Shown: positions 28,661 to 37,913, counted from the stretch's first letter. The stretch is 64,000 nucleotides of DNA from Candidatus Nitrospira kreftii (GCA_014058405.1 CP047423.1:3208501-3272500), one strand, 5' to 3'. The notes: generated by a model from the sequence alone, not told the origin. Numbers and translations are program-made.

Positions 28661-28738
28661 GATCTATGGTATTTTCGTTCCCCGATCTGGAGGCCTTGTC
28701 GACAAACCGGCCATCGCCGGTCAATTGCGAATAGCGTT
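28661..28738 (+). promoter_or_regulatory. Shared antiporter leader, copy 2
   Basis: Aligns with 22930-23009. It ends 17 bases before the GTG start of the CPA2 antiporter, while copy 1 ends 146 bases before its gene, so the element is unlikely to hold a coding start. ACCGGC and GCCGGT form a 6-bp stem here. Confidence 0.45.
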
Positions 28739-28755
28739 CCCTCAAGAGGCGTTAC

Positions 28756-30468
28756 GTGCAGCCTGACCCCGTATTCTTTCAAGATCTTGCCATTGTATTC
28801 CTGGCGGCTGTCGCAGGTGGCATACTCGCTCGGCTTGCCAGGCAACCGTTGATCCTTGGCTATGTCCTCGGCGGCATTGCGATCGGCCCGTTTACCCCTG
28901 GACTGACCATCTCAGAACCGCACGCCTTCGAGCTGTTTGCAGAGATCGGTGTCATTCTCTTGATGTTCTCCATCGGGCTCGAGTTTTCTGTGAAGGACCT
29001 GATGCGGGTCAAATGGGTCGCCCTGGCGGGCGGACCGCTGGGGATTCTCATGGCCATCGGATTGGCCGTCGCGACGGGGAGCCTGATCGGGTGGTCTACG
29101 ACTCAAAGCATTGTGATCGGAGCGGTGATTTCAATAGCGAGCACCATGGTACTCGCCCGTCTGCTCGGCGATCGGGGCGAACTTCGTTCAAAGCATGGAC
29201 GGGTCATGATCGGCATCGCCCTAGTCGAAGACGTGGCCGTCGTGGCAATGACCGTGCTCGTGCCGGCTCTCGGAGAGTTCGACTCAGGACGATTGCTTGT
29301 GATCGGTCAAGCCTTGGCAAAGGCGCTGCTGATTCTTGTGCCGGTGGGATACTTGGGCACCAAAGTCATCCCACATATCCTGACACACGTCGCTAGGACC
29401 CAAAACCAGGAGCTGTTCCTGCTCGTCACCCTTGCCATCAGCCTTGGGACCGCCGCCGTCACCCAAATGGTCGGACTCTCTCTCGCCTTGGGTGCCTTCC
29501 TGGCCGGCCTTATTATCAGCGCGTCCGAGTATGGGCACGAAACATTGGCCCGGCTGCTCTCGCTGCGTGACGCCTTCGTCGCGCTCTTTTTCGTGACCAT
29601 CGGTATTCTGATCGACCCGCGCGTGATCATCCAGAACCTTCCTCTTCTTGCCACCATGATCGGCTTGATCGTAGCCGGGATGTTCATGATTTGGGTAACT
29701 GTCGTGCGGCTATTCGGCTACTCTTGGACCACGGCTTTCCTTGTGGGGATCGGGCTCACTCAAATCGGCGAATTCTCATTTGTCCTTGTGCAGGTCGCCA
29801 AAGCGGCAGGCCACGTCGGCAGCGAAGTATACAATGCGACGCTTGCCGCCTCTCTCATCACCATTCTCATCAATGCGGCACTGGTCAGATATATGCCCAG
29901 CTGGTTCGTGCAGCGGCGTCCGGCCCATGATCAGCACGACATGGCGCCGTGGCCTCCGGACGGCGAACCGCTCCGGCAGCATGTCGTCCTGTGTGGCTTT
30001 GGACGAGTCGGCAGCTCCCTCGGGAAAGCATTGGAGACCTTCAATCTTCCCTATGTCGTCATTGACCGAGATCCCGACATCATTCGCCGGTTACAGATGC
30101 AGGGCATTGCCTGTCTGTATGGCGATGCTTCCCATCGCGTATTGCTCACAAAAGCTGGAGCGGCGGATGCGTCGCTGATCATCGTGGCCTTGCCCGAAAT
30201 CGAACCTGCCGCGCTGGCGGTCAGTCGAATCCGTGCTTTCAATCCGAAAGCTCCGATCTTGGCCCGCGCACATGGGCAAGCGGAAGCTCGAAGACTCGCC
30301 GGGCTTGGGGCGACCGAGGTCATCCAGCCTGAAGTCGAGGCGTCGGCGACACTCATCCGGCATGCCTTGACCTGGTTCGGGATACCGAAGGAGAGAATCT
30401 TAGACCACGTAGAACAGTATCGGGAGTCCATGGAAACGAAGGGCAAACAAGTTGAATCGGCACCGTGA
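28756..30468 (+). CDS. CPA2 cation/proton antiporter with TrkA-N domain
   Basis: A 570-residue KefB/KefC-type K+/H+ antiporter. About 12 helices form the exchanger (1-395, with GFLAGLIISASEYG-like LGAFLAGLIISASEYGHE), and a Rossmann TrkA-N domain follows with GFGRVGSSLGKAL (about 415-430) and a YGDASH segment for NAD(H) or glutathione-type control. It should release K+ or Na+ in exchange for protons. GTG start at 28756 with AAGAGG ahead. No KefF/KefG partner gene is adjacent. Second antiporter of the island. Confidence 0.9.
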   Translation: MQPDPVFFQDLAIVFLAAVAGGILARLARQPLILGYVLGGIAIGPFTPGLTISEPHAFELFAEIGVILLMFSIGLEFSVKDLMRVKWVALAGGPLGILMAIGLAVATGSLIGWSTTQSIVIGAVISIASTMVLARLLGDRGELRSKHGRVMIGIALVEDVAVVAMTVLVPALGEFDSGRLLVIGQALAKALLILVPVGYLGTKVIPHILTHVARTQNQELFLLVTLAISLGTAAVTQMVGLSLALGAFLAGLIISASEYGHETLARLLSLRDAFVALFFVTIGILIDPRVIIQNLPLLATMIGLIVAGMFMIWVTVVRLFGYSWTTAFLVGIGLTQIGEFSFVLVQVAKAAGHVGSEVYNATLAASLITILINAALVRYMPSWFVQRRPAHDQHDMAPWPPDGEPLRQHVVLCGFGRVGSSLGKALETFNLPYVVIDRDPDIIRRLQMQGIACLYGDASHRVLLTKAGAADASLIIVALPEIEPAALAVSRIRAFNPKAPILARAHGQAEARRLAGLGATEVIQPEVEASATLIRHALTWFGIPKERILDHVEQYRESMETKGKQVESAP

Positions 30469-30537
30469 GGCCTATAACTGCAATAGCCTGATCGACGGTC
30501 ACGGCTGCCGCCATCCCGTGCGTCCTTCTGCTCGGCG

Positions 30538-31227
30538 TCAGTTCAATCGCACTCCCATTTCGTCGAGATGGCGCAAAAGATCGGTGGGATCTTGATACAC
30601 TCTGTAGGCGCCGGCCTGCTGAAGCTCCTCACGCCCGTATCCCCCGGACAGCAAGCCCACCGCCAAAGCCCAGGCCCGGCGGGCGGCCAACATATCCCAG
30701 ACGCTGTCCCCCACGATCACACACTGGTTTATCGGTACCTTAAGCCGCTGGGCGGCAGCCAGGAAGAGATCCGGATCCGGTTTTGCATGCCGCACGTCAT
30801 CGCGAGTCACGACCGGTACATCCTGGGATAGGTTCAACAGTTTGAGGGTAGGCTGCGCACTTTGCAAACGCCCACTGGTGGCAATGGCATACGGCACGCC
30901 ACGCGCCGACAGCTCCGCCAACAGTTCCAGCGTACCAGGCAACACGTGCAAAGAACCGGCCTGCCGACGATAGGCCTCGACGTGGGCGCGCTGAATATGC
31001 TCAATTTCTTCTGACGAGAGAACTCGCCCGATCTCCCGAAGAAACGCCGACAGCATGAGGCCACCACTCATACCGATCTGTCGGTGGATCCGCCACACGG
31101 CCAGCTCAATCCCGGCGCCCTGCATGGCTTCGCGCCAAGCCAGGACATGCTGATACACGCTGTCGACCAGTGTGCCGTCCAAATCAAATAGGAAAGCGAC
31201 CGACTGCCTATCATGCGACTGATTCAT
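30538..31227 (-). CDS. HAD-superfamily phosphatase
   Basis: A 229-residue haloacid dehalogenase-like hydrolase of the phosphoglycolate phosphatase/beta-phosphoglucomutase group. The nucleophile motif FDLDGTLVDS, IATSG (motif II), the lysine in HAKPDP (III) and VGDSVWDM (IV) are all present, so it should be an active Mg2+-dependent phosphatase. The ATG at 31227 has GGAGG eight bases ahead, better than the GTG at 31242. It is convergent with the antiporter gene and follows the exported protein at 31255 on its strand. Substrate is unknown. Confidence 0.88.
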   Translation of the reverse strand: MNQSHDRQSVAFLFDLDGTLVDSVYQHVLAWREAMQGAGIELAVWRIHRQIGMSGGLMLSAFLREIGRVLSSEEIEHIQRAHVEAYRRQAGSLHVLPGTLELLAELSARGVPYAIATSGRLQSAQPTLKLLNLSQDVPVVTRDDVRHAKPDPDLFLAAAQRLKVPINQCVIVGDSVWDMLAARRAWALAVGLLSGGYGREELQQAGAYRVYQDPTDLLRHLDEMGVRLN

Positions 31228-31254
31228 AACGACAGCCTCCACGATAGCGTGGTT

Positions 31255-31593
31255 TCATTCCACTTCAATCATGACTATTGCTTCAGCATTCAGCGCGTCA
31301 TGATCGTGGCTCGCCGCCACAAGTTTGATCTCGTGCGAGCCGCGCGTGAGACCCTTGACCACTCCCTTGAACCCTTTTTGATATTCTCCGTCCACGTAAC
31401 AATGGATGTGCGTTGCTTCCGTACCCTTTGACAGCTTGTACTGTACTTCGACAGAATCCCCCTTTATCACTGCGCCCTGCGCCGGACTCACGATCATGAG
31501 TCGGCTACCATCGTCGTCGGCCGTCCAACCGTTCACACCGCTCCCCAATGACAACAAGCCGATCAGCACTGACATCATAACTACGCGAATCAT
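31255..31593 (-). CDS. Small exported Ig-like protein
   Basis: A 112-residue protein with a signal peptide (MIRVVMMSVLIGLLSLGSGV; cleavage near GWTAD) and one beta-sandwich-like domain: SPAQGAVIKGDSVEVQYKLS, then HIHCYVDGEYQ, and a final SHEIKLVAASHDHDAL. The pattern is like short periplasmic domains that bind metal or sugar, and a histidine-rich stretch supports possible metal contact, but this is inference. ATG at 31593 has AGAGGTG ahead. It is close to the HAD gene, so cotranscription is likely. Confidence 0.65.
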   Translation of the reverse strand: MIRVVMMSVLIGLLSLGSGVNGWTADDDGSRLMIVSPAQGAVIKGDSVEVQYKLSKGTEATHIHCYVDGEYQKGFKGVVKGLTRGSHEIKLVAASHDHDALNAEAIVMIEVE

Positions 31594-31819
31594 TTTGCAC
31601 CTCTTTGAATGATTCTCGACAACTGATGCCGAGTGATAGATCTCCATATATCAACGCAAGCACGAGCCTCAGTTATCATCCAGTTCATCCTTGCACATCG
31701 TGCTCCGAAACCGCTAGACAGAGACATATCGCCACCTGCCATCGGCATTGAGACTTGTGTGTTCATCTCGCACATCGGCAGCGCGAGTCGGCTACAGACT
31801 ATAGCTCTTCCCCTGTTCT

Positions 31820-32404
31820 TCACACCACTATATCTTTGTGCCCATGAATGTCGCGAAGGATTCGCGCCGGGTTACCCGCAACAACCTTCGCCGCCGGGAC
31901 GTCGTGCACGACAACGCTCCCAGCACCGATTACGCTGTGCTCGCCGATGGTTACGCCCGGAAGAATGATTGCGCCGCCTCCGATCCACACATTGTTTCCG
32001 ATGCGGATCGGGCAAGCATATTCCAGGCCGGTTCGCCGTACATCCGCCTCGAGCGGATGCGCCGCGGTGTAGACCTGCACGGCCGGTCCCATTTGGAGAT
32101 TGTCCCCGATCTCGATCGGTGCACAGTCGAGAAAAATGCAATTGAAGTTGATAAAGGCGTTCCGTCCAAGTCGGATGTTATAGCCATAGTCGCAGGCGAA
32201 GGGCGACCTAATTATCGTGCCGTCCCCGACCGAACCACAGAGCCGGCGCAGCAGCACCATGCGGGCTTCATACGCCTCTCCAGGGGTGGCATTGTACTGG
32301 GCCACCAGGCGTTGCGCCCGTGCCGCGTCTTTGACGAGCTCGGAGTCAGTCGAGCGATAAAGCTCACCGGTCAGCATTTTTGTCTTTTCCGTCTTGATGA
32401 TCAT
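31820..32404 (-). CDS. Maltose/galactoside O-acetyltransferase
   Basis: A 194-residue left-handed beta-helix acetyltransferase of the Maa/LacA/NodL family. The N-terminal MLTGELYRSTDSEL segment and hexapeptide repeats (e.g. IGNNVWIGGGAIILPGVTIG) are typical, and H116 in YTAAHPLEA is the likely catalytic base. It should acetylate a sugar hydroxyl using acetyl-CoA. It is the last gene of the alcohol-dehydrogenase/PchF-like run, 61 bases downstream of the dehydrogenase; a role in that pathway is not obvious. Confidence 0.92.
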   Translation of the reverse strand: MIIKTEKTKMLTGELYRSTDSELVKDAARAQRLVAQYNATPGEAYEARMVLLRRLCGSVGDGTIIRSPFACDYGYNIRLGRNAFINFNCIFLDCAPIEIGDNLQMGPAVQVYTAAHPLEADVRRTGLEYACPIRIGNNVWIGGGAIILPGVTIGEHSVIGAGSVVVHDVPAAKVVAGNPARILRDIHGHKDIVV

Positions 32405-32465
32405 CGAATACCTATTGTGAATGATTACGCCGTCGCCTTGTCAGCCTACCTCCATGCCATGGGAT

Positions 32466-33587
32466 TCACGAGCCGAACCGGACGATCGGCTTGATCGTGA
32501 TTCCCTTTTCGCTGTCCTCAGCCGCCTGGTTGATTTGATCGAGGCTGTAGAACTTCACCAATTTATCGAAGGGAAATCGTCCTTGCTGATACAGATGTAC
32601 AAGACTCGGGATGAAGAGGTCCGGCACGCTGTCACCTTCGATGATGCCGATTATCCGCTTGCCGGTCGTCATGACGCCGTTCACATCGAAGCTGGCTTCG
32701 GTCCCCAATGCCGGAGCCCCGACAACGCCGCACACTCCTTTGATCGCCAGCGCGTCGATGGCTTGCCGCAACACGGCCGGACGTCCGCTCGATTCGAGTG
32801 TAAAATCGGCACCGCCGCCGGTGATTTTGCGCACCGCCTCGACCGGATCGGTCTCGCGGCTGTTCACCGTATGGGTGGCTCCGAGCTCCTTGGCCAGTGC
32901 AAGCCGCGATGGGACAACATCGGCGGCGATGATGGTCGTCGCACCGGCCACCCGCGCGGCCATCACGGCGCTCAAGCCGACGGCTCCGCCACCGAACGCG
33001 GCGAAGCTGCTGCCGGGCCTGACTTTCAGCCCGTTCATCACGGCGCCCGCGCCGGTTTGGATGCCACAGCCGAGAGGACCGAGTAATTCAAGCGGCGCAT
33101 TGCTCGGGACTTTGATCACATTTCGCTCATGGGCGAGCGCAAAGGTGCAGAACGACGACTGGCCGAAGAAATGGTCATGGACCGAGCTCTGTTTGTCGTG
33201 GGTCGCGGTACTCCCGTCCTCGCGGGCCCCGCCGAAATTCAACGGGTAGAAATTCACGCAGTAGGTCAGGTCGCCGTTTAGACAGGGCTTGCAATGGCCG
33301 CACCACATGTAGGTGAGTACGACATGATCGCCCGGCATGAGCTTCTTGACCGCGCCGCCGACCTGTTCGACGACGCCGGCACCTTCGTGACCCAGCACGA
33401 TAGGAAGAGGGACGGTATAGAGTTGGTCGCGCGCCACCATATCGGTATGGCACATGCCGGTCGCAACGATCCTCACCAGCACCTCGTCAGGGCGCGGCTC
33501 CTCCAAGGTCAGCGTTTCGATTTGGAACGGTCCGCCTTTCTTGCGGACGACTGCTGCCTTGATCGCTTTGGTCTGCGCAGTGGGCAT
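32466..33587 (-). CDS. Zinc-dependent alcohol dehydrogenase
   Basis: A 373-residue medium-chain alcohol dehydrogenase. Catalytic zinc residues C46, H67 and E68 are in MCHTDMV and GHEGAG, structural zinc cysteines are C96, C99, C102 and C110, and GGGAVG binds NAD. The [34 protein letters not shown] pattern is that of benzyl/aryl-alcohol dehydrogenases such as XylB. It should oxidise an aromatic alcohol to the aldehyde. It follows the PchF-like gene by 54 bases, fitting 4-hydroxybenzyl alcohol oxidation after 4-cresol hydroxylation. Strong AGGAGGAG site. Confidence 0.93.
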   Translation of the reverse strand: MPTAQTKAIKAAVVRKKGGPFQIETLTLEEPRPDEVLVRIVATGMCHTDMVARDQLYTVPLPIVLGHEGAGVVEQVGGAVKKLMPGDHVVLTYMWCGHCKPCLNGDLTYCVNFYPLNFGGAREDGSTATHDKQSSVHDHFFGQSSFCTFALAHERNVIKVPSNAPLELLGPLGCGIQTGAGAVMNGLKVRPGSSFAAFGGGAVGLSAVMAARVAGATTIIAADVVPSRLALAKELGATHTVNSRETDPVEAVRKITGGGADFTLESSGRPAVLRQAIDALAIKGVCGVVGAPALGTEASFDVNGVMTTGKRIIGIIEGDSVPDLFIPSLVHLYQQGRFPFDKLVKFYSLDQINQAAEDSEKGITIKPIVRFGS

Positions 33588-33641
33588 AAGACTCCTCCTT
33601 CACACGTCTATTACAACCGCTGGTCGACACGAGTGTTCAGC

Positions 33642-35186
33642 TTATCGAATCCCCGACTTGCCCGGCGCGAGAATTCCGTTGGGATCCAATGCCTTCTTGA
33701 GTGTCTTGTGAACGTGCCGTTGCACCGGACCGTAGGTCTGAGCCACCTTGTCCATGAAGGCCGTATTCGTCCGATAGGAACCGTACCCCTCGGCCGAGAA
33801 TGTCGTGATCAGTTCGTCGAAGCATTGATAGGCCGCTTGCGTCATGGTTGGGTCCGTCCGGTCATAGAGCATGTCGAGGATATGGTGCATGTCTCGCATG
33901 CCGACGATGAACTCGCCGGCGTAATCCAGCCCGTACTTAGCCAGGATCTGCTTGGCCAGTCTCATCTGCTTGAGCGTTTCACTGCCGCGGGTTTGGGAGA
34001 CCGGCGCGAACCACAGAGACCCTCCGCCACCGCGCCAGTTGTAGAGATTGAATTCCCTCATGTCCATACCGCCGCGCATCAGGACGGCCCGATAGCCGAA
34101 TTGCGGATCGTCGCCGACATCTTCTTGTGTCAGAAACTTGGCCTTGCCTGATTTACCGAAGGCTTCGGTCACGATCTTCCAATTCACATCTACCTGCTCC
34201 TGCGTGCCATAGAGCGCGGCCGTGACGTTCCAGATACCCATGTTGTGATCCTTGACCAGTCGGCGCACGGCCTCATCCGAGATCGCGCCGGGCCCGGACA
34301 CATAGTCGCTCCGTTTCGCTTTCAGCCCCGCTTCGTACAGCGCATGCGCGATCACTCCTGAATTGGGGATGACACCATTCAGGCGGAGAGGGCGCATGAT
34401 CTCTACGATTTCCACAACATCTTCTTCGTTTTGATACTGAATCATGAACGGCTTGTATACCGGCGGTGCCGGCTGGAGCCAAAAGCCAAATTTGGTGACG
34501 ATGCCATAGTTGGACTGGGTAAAAATTCCGTCCAAGTAGGGACCGTACCCCCACTTAAAGGCCTGCCAGGTATTGGACTTTGGCAGGGAGCCCATCCCGG
34601 TTCGTAAGACCTCGCCGTTGGCCAGCACGACCTCCATGCCGCAGGCGTTCATGAAATGCTCCCCGTAGGGCGTATAACCAACCCCCCGGTCCAACGTATT
34701 ACCGGTCGGTCCCGCAATGGCTGAGGGTGCCGGCACGGAGAGCCAGAGCGCCAATTGATGTTCCTGGAAATAGTCGTAGAGCTGTCTATAGGTGACGCCC
34801 GGTTCCACGAGGGCGTAGCAGAGGTCGCCATCAACTTCGAGGATGCGGTTCATGCGATGCAGATCGAGCACCACCTGCCCCCGCTCAGCCGGAGCCGCTG
34901 AGCCGTAGCCTAGGTTCTTGCCCGTCGAAATCGTCCAAACTGGGACCTTGTACTTGTTGCAGATGCCCACGATTTTCTGGATTTGCTCAACAGTCGTCGC
35001 CAGGATCGCGGCGGACGGCGTGTGGTTCGCCTCCGGCACCGGCATCATGACCTTGCTATAGGGCGCCAGCTGCTCAGCGCTCACGAGCACATTTGCCTCG
35101 CCCAAGACCAGGCGAAATTCCTTCACGGCAGCATCAAATGTTTTTTCCGAGACACCTTTCGGCAGTGCGATATATTTGCTGGCCAT
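33642..35186 (-). CDS. PchF-like FAD oxidase (4-cresol dehydrogenase type)
   Basis: A 514-residue VAO/PCMH-family flavoprotein, with length close to P. putida PchF (about 521). The PP-loop GKNLGYGSAAPAERG binds FAD, and the C-terminal part has GEFIVGMRDMHHILDMLYDRT and LAPGKSG as in the PchF group. Y382 in LYNWRGGGGS lies where Tyr384 makes the covalent 8-alpha-O-tyrosyl FAD bond of PchF, so a covalent flavin is likely. It would hydroxylate 4-alkylphenols with electrons passed to a cytochrome c. No signal peptide is visible. Part of a cytochrome c/Tat protein/flavoprotein/alcohol dehydrogenase operon. Confidence 0.88.
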   Translation of the reverse strand: MASKYIALPKGVSEKTFDAAVKEFRLVLGEANVLVSAEQLAPYSKVMMPVPEANHTPSAAILATTVEQIQKIVGICNKYKVPVWTISTGKNLGYGSAAPAERGQVVLDLHRMNRILEVDGDLCYALVEPGVTYRQLYDYFQEHQLALWLSVPAPSAIAGPTGNTLDRGVGYTPYGEHFMNACGMEVVLANGEVLRTGMGSLPKSNTWQAFKWGYGPYLDGIFTQSNYGIVTKFGFWLQPAPPVYKPFMIQYQNEEDVVEIVEIMRPLRLNGVIPNSGVIAHALYEAGLKAKRSDYVSGPGAISDEAVRRLVKDHNMGIWNVTAALYGTQEQVDVNWKIVTEAFGKSGKAKFLTQEDVGDDPQFGYRAVLMRGGMDMREFNLYNWRGGGGSLWFAPVSQTRGSETLKQMRLAKQILAKYGLDYAGEFIVGMRDMHHILDMLYDRTDPTMTQAAYQCFDELITTFSAEGYGSYRTNTAFMDKVAQTYGPVQRHVHKTLKKALDPNGILAPGKSGIR

Positions 35187-35232
35187 TTCTTCTCCTCCTT
35201 GCTCGGGGCTACCAGACTTTCTTAAGTTCCTG

Positions 35233-36111
35233 CTAGAGATCCATCACAAATGACATAAATCGCTCCTGTGGGCCTGGCCGCTCACGGTCGGTTGTTCGAT
35301 GCAGAAACGCGCGTCCGGAGCAGGTTTCCTTGAAGGAGTCTATGCCAAGCGCCGACGCGGTTACCGCATAGCCGACAGCTTCAACCCAGTTCTGGGAGCG
35401 CGGTGCCGTGCAGCCGCGCTCGTACGCCTGCGGGAGGATGGGGATCCACTTTTCAGGTGTATCGAGAGCCAGCAGTCGGCACCCGTCCGGAAGGGAGAGG
35501 TCTGAACAATGCAGGTGGATCGGCTCCGGTTCGGCCGATCGATAGGAGCAGAATCCCGGCGCAGACCAGCCGGTGAGAGCAAGTCCTCCCGATACGTCGC
35601 GTAGATAACTTTCCATGATTGAAAAACTGCCCTGTCCAGGGATCAACTGCGAGGCCAGGAGACCACCCGCGCTGTGATCTTGCGAGGTCGAGACAAGATC
35701 ATGTCGGATAGGCCAAGGGCTATCGGTCGAACAAGCATGCGTGCCCAGGGAGAGCATCCTCACCCCGGCTGACCTGACCAGTTCCAGAAATATCACAGCG
35801 CTGGCATCGTCCAGGATGACGATCATCCGGACGCCTCGAGAATGATGCAACAGATTGACCATCTCATTCATACCTGTTAACAACCCGCCTTTCAGATGTA
35901 CGGTCCGACAGCCTTCAGACATCATCGCGGCGGAGGCCGCCTGTGTGCCGTGCGCGAATGCCTCATCCGCCGGAGTGCCGCCCAATACCAACATGCACCG
36001 TTGAGGCCTTCGCGCAGGCTGGTCCGCGAACGTCCATGGCGGAACCCCCAGCGCCAGAAGAGCCCCGCTTGCCAACATGCCCTTCATTAAACTGCGGCGA
36101 TCAACCTCCAT
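35233..36111 (-). CDS. Tat-exported protein in pchX position
   Basis: A 292-residue protein with a twin-arginine signal: R5-R6 in DRRSLMKGMLASGALLALG, then a cleavage-like ADQPA. The mature part resembles a periplasmic-binding-protein type alpha/beta fold (CMLVLGGTPADEAFAHGTQ, MIVILDDASAVIF), but with no recognised ligand residues. It sits between a cytochrome c and a PchF-like gene, the place of pchX in the P. putida pchACXF order as I recall it. A role in folding, flavin insertion or export of the flavoprotein is possible; not demonstrated by sequence. Confidence 0.65.
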   Translation of the reverse strand: MEVDRRSLMKGMLASGALLALGVPPWTFADQPARRPQRCMLVLGGTPADEAFAHGTQAASAAMMSEGCRTVHLKGGLLTGMNEMVNLLHHSRGVRMIVILDDASAVIFLELVRSAGVRMLSLGTHACSTDSPWPIRHDLVSTSQDHSAGGLLASQLIPGQGSFSIMESYLRDVSGGLALTGWSAPGFCSYRSAEPEPIHLHCSDLSLPDGCRLLALDTPEKWIPILPQAYERGCTAPRSQNWVEAVGYAVTASALGIDSFKETCSGRAFLHRTTDRERPGPQERFMSFVMDL

Positions 36112-36125
36112 GGGATATGCCCTCC

Positions 36126-36455
36126 TTATTTGTCACCTTCCGGTTTCGACACATACTCAGCGAGTTTTTCCAATGAGTGGTCATCGATTTCGGAAGCGCG
36201 GAAGGCCGGCATCGCCCGACTGCCGTTTCGCACGATCAAGCGGATATACAAGGGATCAAGTTCACGGCCACGAAGCGCCGGCCCGACCGAGGTTTCGTGA
36301 CACAACGCGCAGATCTTCGTATAGGCCTCAGCTCCATCTTTCCAGGCGAATCCTGGCGAGACCTCTTTCTGCTCGGCTCCCATCGCGCCCGTGTGGCTTG
36401 CCATCACAATGAGTCCTGACACGAGAACCACGAATTTCATTCGCCCTGCCTTCAT
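36126..36455 (-). CDS. Small c-type cytochrome, PchC-like position
   Basis: A 109-residue monoheme cytochrome c with a signal peptide (MKFVVLVSGLIVMASH) and one CALCH heme site at C49, C52 and H53. The sixth ligand is probably M82 in AMPAF. Its compact size fits the electron-accepting subunit of p-cresol methylhydroxylase. ATG at 36455 has GAGGAGG ahead, which decides it over a longer frame. It lies 14 bases from the Tat protein gene and two genes from the PchF-like gene. Confidence 0.88.
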   Translation of the reverse strand: MKAGRMKFVVLVSGLIVMASHTGAMGAEQKEVSPGFAWKDGAEAYTKICALCHETSVGPALRGRELDPLYIRLIVRNGSRAMPAFRASEIDDHSLEKLAEYVSKPEGDK

Positions 36456-36561
36456 GAGAACCTCCTCGTTCACCCTCGCGTCTCTCGCCCACTTTTCCCG
36501 CGAGACGCCCAAAGCCTCTCCGATGCCGTCTTGCAGCACACTCGTCGACTCTACTGGTCGC

Positions 36562-37131
36562 TCAAACCTTCGCCTTCTTGAGCCTTCTCGTCCAGTCACC
36601 AAGGGCCTCGAGCAGTTCTCGGATCTTTTTAGCCGTTTTGTCGTCTTTCAAATTTCCGTCTGTATCGAATTTTTGGTCCGCGTTGGCGATCATCACTTCC
36701 GGCTGGTTCAGCGGGAACATATTGAGAAAGACGAACATCTGACGCAGGTGATACTGCGCACGGGCGGTGCCGAGCATTCCGACCGAGGCGCCCAGGATAC
36801 CTACCGGTTTCCCATCCCAGGCGCTTTCGCCATAGGGACGCGAGGCCCAGTCGATCGCATTCTTCAACACGCCGGGAACGGAGTAGTTGTACTCCGGCGT
36901 CACGATCAAAATCGCGTCCGCCGCGGAAATCGCCGATTTGAACTGCCGTACGGCAGCGGGTGGCTCTCCCTCATGATCCTGATTGAAGAGTGGGACGCCG
37001 GCCAAATCGAACGTCTCGATCCTAATGCCGGCCGGTACAAGCTCGACCGCGGCCCTAAGGGAGGATCGGTTGTAGGACTGTTTTCGAAGACTCCCCGCAA
37101 TTCCCAATATTTTGACTTCGTCGGCCATCAT
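36562..37131 (-). CDS. NADPH-dependent FMN reductase
   Basis: A 189-residue flavodoxin-like reductase with GIAGSLRKQSYNRSSLRAA at the phosphate loop and TPEYNYSVPGVLKNAIDWASR, the signature of the azoreductase/FMN_red (ChrR/YieF) family. It should reduce FMN, quinones or chromate with NAD(P)H. It lies between two cytochrome c genes of the PchF-like operon; supply of reduced flavin or quinone recycling are possible. Strong AGGAGCATG site overlaps two ATG codons, so the start could be at either. Confidence 0.9.
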   Translation of the reverse strand: MMADEVKILGIAGSLRKQSYNRSSLRAAVELVPAGIRIETFDLAGVPLFNQDHEGEPPAAVRQFKSAISAADAILIVTPEYNYSVPGVLKNAIDWASRPYGESAWDGKPVGILGASVGMLGTARAQYHLRQMFVFLNMFPLNQPEVMIANADQKFDTDGNLKDDKTAKKIRELLEALGDWTRRLKKAKV

Positions 37132-37190
37132 GCTCCTCCATACAAGTTAGAGATGTGCTTGGACGCAAGCGTTCGCATGTCCGTTCCGCG

Positions 37191-37553
37191 CTATTTCCTA
37201 AGGCTCAGCACGTAAGCCAGCACATCTTGGATCTCTGCTTCATTGAGCTGTTTTTTCCACGACATCATGGAGGTTTTGGGTACGCCGTTTTCTATGGTCG
37301 TTTGCAATGCCTCGGGAGATTTCTTCTTGCTTTCGGCGCTGGAAAAATTCGTCGCCGGAGGCTTCACTTTTTGCCCAAGCGGCCCGTCTCCTTTACCCTC
37401 AGTTCCATGGCAGTTCACGCACTTAGACTGATAAATGGATTTCCCCTTCGCGGCATCACCTTCGGCAGCGGAAACCCACTGCGCTGTCAAACACCACGCT
37501 GATAGCGCTAGAACCCAGCCGAGTACGACCTTCACTCGAAAGGTATGACGCAT
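37191..37553 (-). CDS. c-type cytochrome
   Basis: A 120-residue exported monoheme cytochrome c. Signal peptide up to about residue 29, then CVNCH heme site (C45, C48, H49) and a probable Met ligand at M96 or M97 in TSMMSW. The EGKGDGPLG segment after the heme site is typical of cytochrome c class I (cytochrome c6/c551-like). First gene of the run toward the PchF-like flavoprotein; it may be the next electron carrier after the PchC-like cytochrome. Confidence 0.9.
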   Translation of the reverse strand: MRHTFRVKVVLGWVLALSAWCLTAQWVSAAEGDAAKGKSIYQSKCVNCHGTEGKGDGPLGQKVKPPATNFSSAESKKKSPEALQTTIENGVPKTSMMSWKKQLNEAEIQDVLAYVLSLRK

Positions 37554-37653
37554 AATGTCCTCCTCCTTACGCTATTGGTTGACCGCTCAGTACGAATTCC
37601 AATAACGACACGTGTCATACGCGCCCCGCATGATCAAGCCGAACGCAACAGGC

Positions 37654-37913
37654 TTAAGCGGAGTGGGATCTAGCCGCTTCGCTCCCTAATTTGCCGGTGA
37701 CTTGCGGACGGATTTCGATGATGCTCGACGCATCGGCCTGTCCGACAAACTCCGGTTCATCAGGGACTGTCTGAGACGCAATTTCGATGATTTGGACTTC
37801 GGAGGTGAGAGCGGCGAGGAAGTGCTGGCTTCGCCTTTGCAACCGAACAAGCCAGAGGCTCCTATCAAAAGAACCTTGCCTAACGCGTGTCGTTGGTGGA
37901 TCGTCTCGTTCAT
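37654..37913 (-). pseudogene. Fragment of an RND adaptor gene
   Basis: Reads GASGLFGCKGEAS (lipobox region) in one frame and SQTVPDEPEFVGQADASSII then EIRPQVTG in the next, matching the N-terminal part of the adaptor at 16953-18221 (SVPDEPEFIGQAEAS, EIRPQVTG). It ends after LGSEAARSHSA, so the coiled coil, lipoyl and barrel parts are gone. At least one frameshift is present. It is a remnant of a second efflux system. Confidence 0.82.

Noticed and set aside
33294-34151. 285-residue plus-strand ORF
   Set aside because: Antisense to the alcohol dehydrogenase and flavoprotein genes; no pattern of a real protein.
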